From: an uncultured Collinsella sp.
GTDB taxonomy: Bacteria; Actinomycetota; Coriobacteriia; Coriobacteriales; Coriobacteriaceae
Reading direction: 5' to 3'
Length of the DNA: 7,345 bases
NCBI GenBank assembly: GCA_902475375.1
Contig: CABRZC010000093.1
Location: 1-7,345, forward strand
The first letter of the stretch is position 1, and each line of letters starts with the position of its first letter. This document shows positions 1-4,753 of this stretch, one piece after another. Both the position numbers and the translations under genes were made by a program. The notes beneath the pieces are model-generated. The model was not told the DNA's origin. It made no database searches and was given only the letters and a program-made list of their open reading frames with translations.

Positions 1-2
1 TT

Positions 3-25
3 TGTCTACAAAACTGTATACAAAA
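3..25. promoter_or_regulatory. Tandem 11-bp direct repeat upstream of the RHH gene (candidate operator)
   Basis: Two near-identical 11-mers, TGTCTACAAAA (3-13) and TGTATACAAAA (15-25), lie head to tail with a 12-bp period, about 50 bp upstream of the ATG at 77. RHH repressors commonly bind closely spaced repeats in their own promoters, so autoregulation is a reasonable inference. A short dyad, GACAT-T-ATGTC, follows at 49-59. The repeat is seen directly; its function is inferred, and the site is at the window edge so its left boundary is unknown. Confidence 0.35.
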
Positions 26-76
26 AGAGATTCCGAGAACCAGCGCTCGACATTATGTCAATCGATAGGGGGCGCT

Positions 77-160
77 ATGGACGCTAAGCAGCTCGAAAAG
101 ATGATGGGGTTTGCCCCCCGGAGAGTTGGAGAAAGCCGCGGAGGCATACGAAAAAGATAA
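77..160 (+). other. Displaced 5' end of the RHH gene: ATG with good RBS, out of frame with the rest
   Basis: The ATG at 77 is preceded by a strong G-rich ribosome-binding site (AGGGGG, 4 nt spacer). It opens a frame reading MDAKQLEKMMGFAP that then runs out of frame and stops at 158-160. If one C of the C6 run at 114-119 is removed, the frame joins exactly to GELEKAAEAYEK of the downstream reading frame and gives a protein of about 88 residues. This is therefore probably the true N-terminus. It is separated from the body by a one-base insertion, a sequencing error, or a +1 recoding event at CCC-C. Confidence 0.6.
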
Positions 161-344
161 GTGGCCGAAGGGTCGCACCATCAAGCTGGGAAGACCGCCG
201 ATCTCTGATGAGCCAAGCATTGTTTTATCGGCACGTGTGGGTGAGTCGGTTCTTGATGCGTTTGACGCAAAAGCAAAGCGCCATGGGCAGACACGCACAG
301 AGCGACTCAGGGAGCTCATCACGATCGATGCAATGATTGCCTAG
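111..344 (+). CDS. Ribbon-helix-helix (CopG/antitoxin-like) DNA-binding protein, probably 5'-frameshifted
   Basis: This small protein (77 residues from a TTG at 111) resembles RHH antitoxins of actinobacteria. It has a charged N-terminal segment, then a GRPPISDEPS stretch (about 27-36). A predicted beta-strand SIVLSARV (36-43) would form the intermolecular sheet that contacts DNA. Two helices follow, about 45-58 (ESVLDAFDAKAKRHG) and 60-70 (QTRTERLRELI). Such proteins act as dimeric autorepressors and usually neutralise a cognate toxin. No toxin gene lies downstream, because the next gene is convergent; a partner, if any, would be left of the window. The TTG start has no proper ribosome-binding site, whereas an ATG at 77 does but is one base out of frame across a C6 run. 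The gene is thus either a recent pseudogene, recoded, or affected by an assembly error. Family call fairly safe; activity unknown. Confidence 0.6.
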   Translation: MPPGELEKAAEAYEKDKWPKGRTIKLGRPPISDEPSIVLSARVGESVLDAFDAKAKRHGQTRTERLRELITIDAMIA

Positions 345-364
345 TTATCCACCGAGCCCAAAGA

Positions 365-419
365 CGTACGCCAGCATCCAAAGTCGACATTTTTCGACAT
401 CTTTGGATGCTGGCGTACG
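365..419. repeat. Perfect 19-bp-arm palindrome between convergent genes
   Basis: The arm 365-383 (CGTACGCCAGCATCCAAAG) is exactly reverse-complementary to 401-419. The 17-nt centre itself contains TCGACAT twice (384-390 and 394-400). It sits between the RHH gene and dus, which converge. A bidirectional terminator is possible, but neither flank carries a convincing T-tract (TATTTTG on the right, TCTTTGGG on the left strand). The length and perfection of the arms also fit a dispersed palindromic repeat or a structured RNA. The palindrome is certain; its role is not. Confidence 0.75.
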
Positions 420-433
420 GTATTTTGCAACAT

Positions 434-489
434 AGTCATTCGGGACGTTCTTTTAAATGACTAGTCGTTAAAGTGCGTCCCCAACGACT
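434..489. repeat. Imperfect 56-bp palindrome centred on GACTAGTC
   Basis: The centre is the perfect palindrome GACTAGTC (459-466). Outward from it, matching blocks occur on both sides: AAAT or TTAA runs, GGGACG (442-447) against CGTCCC (476-481), and AGTCATT (434-440) against AACGACT (483-489, one mismatch). A nested 7-bp stem, AGTCGTT (463-469) with AACGACT (483-489), is perfect. It ends three bases before the dus stop codon, so it could fold at the 3' end of the dus transcript, but no T-tract follows. Dispersed palindromic repeat or dus 3' structure; undecided. Confidence 0.6.
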
Positions 490-491
490 AA

Positions 492-1451
492 CTAGCCGTG
501 GAAGCGTGCTATGGGCGCAAGTGGCTGTTCGCGAAAGACGCGCTCGACGGCGGCGCGGTATTCGTCGACCTTTTTGGTCTTGCGTACGAGCTTGTGAACG
601 GTAGCGGGGTCGGCGAAGGCGCATTTGGCGTAGAACCACCACTCCTTCATGCGAAAGACCGCATTGCCGCCAATCTCTTCTGCATAGGCCGCAAACAGCG
701 TGTCGTGGAAGCGCTGCAGCTCAGCAGCCGTTGCAGCAGGGCCACCCTTGACCATGCGAGCGAGCGCGGGATTCGCAAGCAAGCCACGCCCCAGCATTAC
801 ATGGCGCGTGCCGGGATAGGCCTCCACCAGCGCGTCCATATCCTCAAGATCGAAAATGTCACCGTTATAGGCCACGGGGAACGGCGCGCGTTCCAGCGTC
901 TCGCCGTAAAACTCCTTGCGCGGCGATCCCGTATAGCGGTCCTTTTGCACGCGCGGGTGCACGATCAGCTCTGCCAACGGCATGCGGCAATACAGATCGA
1001 GCACACGCTCGTATTCGTCGTCGCTCTCAAGCCCCAGCCTGGTCTTGACCGATACCGGCAACGGTGACCGCTCGCACACATCGCTCAAGAACACCTCGAG
1101 CTCGTCGAGGTTGCGCAGAAAGCCCGATCCTTTACCCTTGGCAACAACCGTACCCGAGGGGCAGCCAAGGTTGAGATTGACCTCGCGGTAGCCCATGTCG
1201 GCGAGCACCTGTGCCGCCCATACAAACTCGTCCGCGTTCTTAGACATCAGCTGAGGCACTACGTTGAGCCCCTGGTTATTGGCAGGATCGATCTCCTTAA
1301 ACGCCTTGCCGCCAAAGCGGTTTCCCACCCGCGGCGGCGGCAAAAACGGCGTATAGTAGCAGTCGAGCGCACCAAAGCACTCCGCATGCACGCGGCGGAA
1401 CACATGCCCAGTAATCCCCTCCATAGGGGCCAACGATAGAATCATCAACAT
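492..1451 (-). CDS. dus: tRNA-dihydrouridine synthase (DusA/B/C superfamily)
   Basis: This flavoenzyme reduces specific uridines in the tRNA D-loop to dihydrouridine using NADPH and FMN. The 319-residue product has the family length and a TIM-barrel start, LSLAPMEGITG (5-15). The Dus signature NLGCPSGTVVAKGKGSGFL lies near 94-112, with the catalytic cysteine at C97. SVKTRLG (134-140) supplies the FMN/tRNA lysine, followed by VHPR (164-167), YNGDI (195-199), and the FMN-phosphate motif MLGRGLLANP (219-228). The C-terminal helical domain (about 240-319) is the tRNA-binding part. The start at 1451 has only a weak GAGAG site 3 nt away; the ATG at 1445 (9 nt spacing) is an equally good or better start. 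The gene stands alone, convergent with the RHH gene, with small repeats just upstream. Enzyme family is very secure; which D-loop position it modifies cannot be told. Confidence 0.95.
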   Translation of the reverse strand: MLMILSLAPMEGITGHVFRRVHAECFGALDCYYTPFLPPPRVGNRFGGKAFKEIDPANNQGLNVVPQLMSKNADEFVWAAQVLADMGYREVNLNLGCPSGTVVAKGKGSGFLRNLDELEVFLSDVCERSPLPVSVKTRLGLESDDEYERVLDLYCRMPLAELIVHPRVQKDRYTGSPRKEFYGETLERAPFPVAYNGDIFDLEDMDALVEAYPGTRHVMLGRGLLANPALARMVKGGPAATAAELQRFHDTLFAAYAEEIGGNAVFRMKEWWFYAKCAFADPATVHKLVRKTKKVDEYRAAVERVFREQPLAPIARFHG

Positions 1452-1469
1452 CTACTCTCAGATCAATGC

Positions 1470-1495
1470 GGTAAAGGGACTGCCCCCTTGTCACA
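1470..1495 (-). repeat. Decayed copy of a TGACAAAGGGGCAG-type small repeat, upstream of dus
   Basis: Read on the minus strand this is TGTGACAAGGGGGCAGTCCC followed by TTTACC. It matches about 20 of 26 positions of the site at 3364-3389 on the same strand. A residual stem AAGGG (1474-1478) with CCCTT (1485-1489) remains. It lies about 20-45 nt upstream of the dus start, so it is in or next to the dus leader. Probably a dispersed repeat rather than a dus-specific element. Confidence 0.45.
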
Positions 1496-1502
1496 TGCAT
1501 TA

Positions 1503-1532
1503 TGCCTTGTGCTTCAGATGATTCACAAGGCA
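1503..1532. other. Stem-loop with perfect 9-bp stem in the dus upstream region
   Basis: TGCCTTGTG (1503-1511) is exactly complementary to CACAAGGCA (1524-1532), with a 12-nt loop. There is no T-tract on either side, so it is not an obvious terminator. On the minus strand, a possible weak dus promoter (TTGTGA, then CATAATG after about 19 bp) would overlap this dyad, which could make it an operator. That assignment is speculative. Confidence 0.4.
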
Positions 1533-1581
1533 GAGGTAGCTACTTGACGATAATCACCCTTCCATCCGTCGCCTCACGCAA

Positions 1582-1763
1582 CGAAGGTGAATGCTTTTCC
1601 GCGAAGTGAACGAGTAAAATCGGACCCCCGAAGCATCGACACTTTTGGAAGACCAATTCCTGCGGTTTTATCACTCAAATCCTGCGGTTTTTGCATCCAA
1701 AAGTGCGAATGCTTCAGAGGTCCAGAATAGGTCGTTCACTTCTCGGGAAACCATTCACCTTCG
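1582..1763 (+). repeat. Palindromic interspersed element, copy 1 (MITE-like, 182 bp)
   Basis: Two 68-bp arms (1582-1649 and 1696-1763) are inverted repeats matching at about 53 of 68 positions with no gaps. The 46-bp centre carries CCTGCGGTTTT twice (1659-1669, 1681-1691), exactly 22 bp apart. Conserved arm blocks include GCGAAGTGAACG, GGACC, GAAGCAT and CACTTTTGGA. A related element lies reversed at 3166-3341. No transposase frame and no clear target duplication is visible. It lies in the gene-free stretch 1452-1985, between dus and the membrane-protein gene. It is best called a non-autonomous palindromic repeat of unknown class; structure certain, mobility inferred. Confidence 0.8.
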
Positions 1764-1790
1764 ATTTGCTGGCGCTCACAAACAGCGAGA

Positions 1791-1808
1791 GGCTGTCCCG
1801 CGACAGCC
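1791..1808. other. Short perfect hairpin, 7-bp stem and 4-nt loop
   Basis: GGCTGTC (1791-1797) pairs with GACAGCC (1802-1808) around the loop CCGC. No T-run follows on either strand, so a terminator is unlikely. It is in the long leader or spacer upstream of the membrane-protein gene. I see no coding region in 1764-1985 apart from short chance frames. Confidence 0.4.
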
Positions 1809-1903
1809 CCCTTGCGCGTCATTCGCCCCATGACAGCGGCTCCATGCTCCAAAAACGACGTTCATGATCACGACGACCGCCAACAGCACGCTGTTGACCG
1901 CTA

Positions 1904-1939
1904 TGTCTGAACAACAGACACCCTCCACTCATCTATACT
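1904..1939 (+). promoter_or_regulatory. Candidate promoter of the membrane-protein gene with an overlapping dyad
   Basis: TATACT (1934-1939) is a good -10 hexamer. The -35 position falls inside a perfect dyad TGTCTG-AACAA-CAGACA (1904-1920), which therefore could be an operator or activator site, since no good -35 hexamer is present. Transcription would start near 1946. That is too close to the ATG at 1947 for normal initiation and supports the ATG at 1986 as the real start. Confidence 0.4.
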
Positions 1940-1985
1940 CAAGAGCATGTGCGCATCGCCCAAAAACGATGAGAGTCGAGGCCCC

Positions 1986-3119
1986 ATGCAGCAGCTCACC
2001 GAACAAGAAAAGAAACGCATCCAGCGGTACTGCACATACCCCAAGATCGCAGCGACCGCACTCGTCATGTCGTTCGTGGCATGCCTGTTGATGTTGCCGC
2101 TCCAAATGATCAACGATATCGCGTTCCACCAAAAGGAATTCCAACCCGCGGGCATATGTACCGCCATCGCACTCACCGCAATCGAACTCGCCATCTTTTG
2201 CTATTGCGCTCTTGCGCCGCGCTTTGGAATGCAGGGCAAACAGTGGAAGGAGCTGCAGAGCAGGCTTGCGGTAGCCCAGACTAACAAGGACCGTTCCGCG
2301 GAGGTCGCCGGCGTGCTTTCCGCGCAAGCTGCCGGCCGCATGCTCAAGAACAGCGATAACGATCTCGCGCGCGACCTGGGCGGTGCCGCCGAGGTCGCCG
2401 GCGCCGTAGGGGCAGTCGCCACGGCGGCAGACGTGCTAGCCGAAACCTCGAGCAATGCCGAGGCCATGGCAAACGCATACGGCGTGACGATTCCAAGCGT
2501 CAAGAAGCAGGTCATAGCTCTCGCAGTGGTGCCCGTCATTGTGCTGCTTGGCGTCTACATCCCGCAGTTTATCCAGGGAAATAACGAGCTTCAGGCAAGA
2601 AAGGCTGCAGCCGCCGAGCAGCTCGCCATCGCGCAAGATGCCTTGGAGCCCGTGTGCGAACGCGTCGCAGCAGACGACCCATACGTGTCATATCACGACT
2701 ACGGCTACCGCATAATCGGCTATCTACGCGATAATGACCTCGGCGCTCAAGCAGCCTATGTCTACCTTTCTTTTGATGCAGACAGCATGCTCACGGACGT
2801 CGATTACACCAGTCAGATCGACCCCGAGGAAAGCCTTGCAGACAACCTCGCCCGCGCCGAGCAGGATATCGCGACGCTCTGCGCCCCGCTCAACGGGTTG
2901 GACATTTCCGTTGCCACACCGGGCCTCCTCACGCCATGCAGCCTGTCGGATGAATTTAAACAGGCATTTTTAGCCGGATCCCTATATGAAGAAATCAGCA
3001 TCAAGACGGAGGACGAATCTATCAAGTCGTACTACACCTTTGACACCGAGCCCAAGGAAGAGTTCGACGAATACACCCATCCGGAAATTAGACTCATGCT
3101 CTCTGCAAAGAAGAACTAA
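1986..3119 (+). CDS. Membrane protein of unknown function, three predicted TM segments with acidic C-terminal domain
   Basis: I do not recognise this 377-residue protein. From the ATG at 1986 it has a short charged N-terminus (MQQLTEQEKKRIQRY). A hydrophobic hairpin follows: TM1 about 21-43 and TM2 about 54-77. Next comes a cytosolic-looking Ala/Gly-rich helical region (about 85-165), then TM3 (about 175-197, ALAVVPVIVLLGVYIP). The last 180 residues are soluble and acidic and contain four cysteines. With three membrane spans this domain would lie on the opposite side from the N-terminus, probably outside. An in-frame ATG at 1947 is less likely: it lies about 8 nt after the -10 hexamer and has no spaced ribosome-binding site, whereas 1986 is preceded by GAGAG and GAGG. 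The gene is monocistronic and bracketed by two inverted copies of a palindromic element. A role in envelope or stress biology is only a guess. Confidence 0.75.
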   Translation: MQQLTEQEKKRIQRYCTYPKIAATALVMSFVACLLMLPLQMINDIAFHQKEFQPAGICTAIALTAIELAIFCYCALAPRFGMQGKQWKELQSRLAVAQTNKDRSAEVAGVLSAQAAGRMLKNSDNDLARDLGGAAEVAGAVGAVATAADVLAETSSNAEAMANAYGVTIPSVKKQVIALAVVPVIVLLGVYIPQFIQGNNELQARKAAAAEQLAIAQDALEPVCERVAADDPYVSYHDYGYRIIGYLRDNDLGAQAAYVYLSFDADSMLTDVDYTSQIDPEESLADNLARAEQDIATLCAPLNGLDISVATPGLLTPCSLSDEFKQAFLAGSLYEEISIKTEDESIKSYYTFDTEPKEEFDEYTHPEIRLMLSAKKN

Positions 3120-3165
3120 AAGCTTACGCTCTAATTGCCGCTCGCAAACATCATCTATATCTCGA

Positions 3166-3341
3166 GGTCTAATACTTTTCCGAGAAGTGAACGGCTGTAT
3201 TTGGACCCCCGAAGCATCGACATTTTTAGACGTCAAAACCGCAGGATTTGACTGGCAAAACCGCAGGAAATTGCATCTCAAAAGTGTCGACGCTTCGGGG
3301 GTCCATTTTGACTCGTTCACTTCTCGGAAAAGTATTAGACC
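3166..3341 (-). repeat. Palindromic interspersed element, copy 2 (MITE-like, 176 bp, reversed)
   Basis: Arms 3166-3227 and 3280-3341 are inverted repeats matching at 54 of 62 positions, including an uninterrupted outer run of 28 bp. The centre holds AAAACCGCAGG twice (3235-3245, 3257-3267). That is the reverse complement of the CCTGCGGTTTT pair in copy 1, with the same 22-bp period, which fixes the opposite orientation. Shared arm blocks are TTTTCCGAGAAGTGAACG, GGACCCCCGAAGC and TCGACA. It starts 47 bp after the stop codon of the membrane-protein gene and could form a very stable 3' hairpin in its mRNA, although no T-tract marks it as a terminator. No transposase is present. Confidence 0.85.
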
Positions 3342-3363
3342 CCGATTTACATGCCACTCAATG

Positions 3364-3388
3364 TGACAAAGTGGCTGCCCCTTTGTCA
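3364..3388. repeat. Small palindromic repeat TGACAAAG...CTTTGTCA
   Basis: TGACAAAG (3364-3371) is perfectly complementary to CTTTGTCA (3381-3388), with a 9-nt loop. On the minus strand it resembles the decayed site upstream of dus at 1470-1495. It lies between palindromic element copy 2 and the operon terminator. Dispersed-repeat status is supported only by these two occurrences. Confidence 0.55.
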
Positions 3389-3397
3389 AATTCGATG

Positions 3398-3426
3398 AAA
3401 AAGGGCACCGATGTTAGTCGATGCCC
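3398..3426 (-). terminator. Rho-independent terminator of the deiminase-transcarbamylase-MFS operon
   Basis: On the minus strand, GGGCATCG (3426-3419) pairs with CGGTGCCC (3410-3403; one G-U pair) around an 8-nt loop, followed directly by TTTTT (3402-3398). It lies about 50 bp downstream of the MFS stop codon at 3477. It is the clearest terminator in the window and marks the operon end, so no further gene (for example a carbamate kinase) is co-transcribed. Confidence 0.85.
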
Positions 3427-3433
3427 CAAAGCG

Positions 3434-3455
3434 GCTGTAGGTTAAGCCCTACAGC
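3434..3455 (-). other. Stem-loop immediately upstream of the operon terminator
   Basis: GCTGTAGG (3434-3441) is exactly complementary to CCTACAGC (3448-3455) with a 6-nt loop. On the minus strand it folds just after the MFS stop codon and before the T-tract hairpin at 3398-3426. There is no T-run of its own. It probably acts as a 3'-end stabiliser or auxiliary terminator stem. Confidence 0.5.
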
Positions 3456-3476
3456 GTATGTCTAAGACGAATCGAA

Positions 3477-4742
3477 CTATTCGTCCCAGGAGAGGTTCTT
3501 ACCAGTCTTTTTTGCCAGCAGCAAGAACAGGCCGATAATAACGTTGCATGCGATGCAGAAGATGAAGACGCCCTGGAAGGAGCCGACAAGCTCATAGACC
3601 TTCATCATAACGGGCATGCCAAAGGCGCCGACGATATAGCCCACGGAGCAGATCAGCGCGAAGATGCGACCGAAATCGCGGGAGCCAAAGACGTCCATAA
3701 CCAAAACGGTCAGGGCAGTGCCAGCGATGACGTACATTACGTCGTTCACGCCTGCTGCGAGGATGCTGAGCGTCGAGTTGCCGCTGCTCATCATGAGCAT
3801 GACAAAGGAGAGGATGGAGACAGCGAGCCAGCCCAGAATAGCCTTCGTGCTGCCAAACTTATCGCAAGTGGTGCCGACGATCGGATTGAGGAACAGATCG
3901 AAGAGCGATGCAGCGGATACCATGAAGCCGCCCACCATGGGGCTAAAACCAACCTCGGAAGCATACGTCGGGAAGAGCTGGTTCATGCAGCAAGTGAGCT
4001 GAACGAGGCAGAGGAAGCCGATGCAGAAGAAGAAGGCAGGCGACTTAATGGCGCGCGCATAGCTAACGCCACGCGTGCTATCCTCGGTCGTCTCCTCGGT
4101 CTCGGCGTCCGGCTCGCCCTCGACGTAGCCATAGGGCAGCATGCCCTTGTCCTGAGGCTTATAGCGGATAATCAGGACGGAAGCGGGGAGAATGAGCACG
4201 GCGGAGACGCCAGCGAGCACCAGATAACCAGTCCTCCAGCCAGCGGCCTCGATGACAGAGGTGATGACGGGGCTCATGATGAGCATGTAAATCGAGTTCA
4301 CTGCCCAGGCGAGACCAATTGCCAGGCCACCAGATTTTTTGAACCACTGGTCAATAACGTCGGACATGGCGACGCCGGTGGTGAAGGCGAAGCAAATGCC
4401 AATCAGGGCGCCAGCGGCGATGAACATCCAAACTTCGGTGTAGAAGGCCATGCCTGCGCCGGCGGCGAGCAGAATAAGCTCGACGACGGGGAGCCAAACC
4501 TTGCCAACAACCTTGGGGATAAGTTTTCCGACAAACGGAAGCGCCGCCGCAAGACCGATGAGCGTCGCGGTGAAGTAATACGAGAAGATTGAATAGTCAA
4601 ACCCGAACTCCTCGCACACGGGCGCGACGAAGGAGCCGGCGATTACGCTATAGGATCCGGTCGTACCAGCAGACATGAGGCCAAGCGCGATTACGAGAAC
4701 CCATGCGTAGACCTTGCTGCTCTTTAACTTTGCATTTTCCAT
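3477..4742 (-). CDS. MFS transporter, OFA/monocarboxylate-type, third gene of the operon
   Basis: This 421-residue integral membrane protein has two six-helix halves of the major facilitator superfamily. The halves are joined by an acidic cytosolic loop (about 192-232, containing GEPDAETEETTED). The loop-2/3 basic motif is GKLIPKVVGK (72-81). WFKKSGGLAIGLA (133-145) is the pattern typical of oxalate/formate-antiporter-like and monocarboxylate-type MFS proteins, and the second-half motif is GTTCDKFGSTKAI (290-302). Buried acidic residues E88 and D334 could handle a cation. I chose the ATG at 4742 because AGGAG lies 8 nt upstream; this site overlaps the TAG stop of the transcarbamylase gene, 11 bp away, so the two genes are tightly coupled. 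By context it should import the deiminase substrate or exchange it for the product. Agmatine/putrescine is possible, but OFA-like relatives carry mostly anions. Substrate uncertain. Confidence 0.85.
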   Translation of the reverse strand: MENAKLKSSKVYAWVLVIALGLMSAGTTGSYSVIAGSFVAPVCEEFGFDYSIFSYYFTATLIGLAAALPFVGKLIPKVVGKVWLPVVELILLAAGAGMAFYTEVWMFIAAGALIGICFAFTTGVAMSDVIDQWFKKSGGLAIGLAWAVNSIYMLIMSPVITSVIEAAGWRTGYLVLAGVSAVLILPASVLIIRYKPQDKGMLPYGYVEGEPDAETEETTEDSTRGVSYARAIKSPAFFFCIGFLCLVQLTCCMNQLFPTYASEVGFSPMVGGFMVSAASLFDLFLNPIVGTTCDKFGSTKAILGWLAVSILSFVMLMMSSGNSTLSILAAGVNDVMYVIAGTALTVLVMDVFGSRDFGRIFALICSVGYIVGAFGMPVMMKVYELVGSFQGVFIFCIACNVIIGLFLLLAKKTGKNLSWDE

Positions 4743-4753
4743 TGATACAGCTC

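Noticed and set aside
365..419. Kinship of this palindrome to the 180-bp elements, because both contain TCGACATTTTT and GCATCCAAA-like strings
   Set aside because: The shared strings are short, occur in different order relative to the arms, and the twin CCTGCGGTTTT boxes are missing.
498..1067. Plus-strand open frame opposite dus
   Set aside because: Overlaps the secure dus gene completely and lacks a ribosome-binding site or family features.
1582..1763. CRISPR array or tandem repeat
   Set aside because: The repeated units are inverted arms plus two 11-bp boxes. There is no series of direct repeats with unique spacers.
1645..1833. Short frame running through palindromic element copy 1 as a possible small gene
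   Set aside because: Its sequence is simply the translated palindrome. A matching frame does not continue through copy 2 and there is no ribosome-binding site.
1849..1969. Repeated 10-mer CCAAAAACGA at 1849-1858 and 1960-1969
   Set aside because: Short, A-rich, one copy lies near the start of the membrane-protein gene, and no further structure supports a function.
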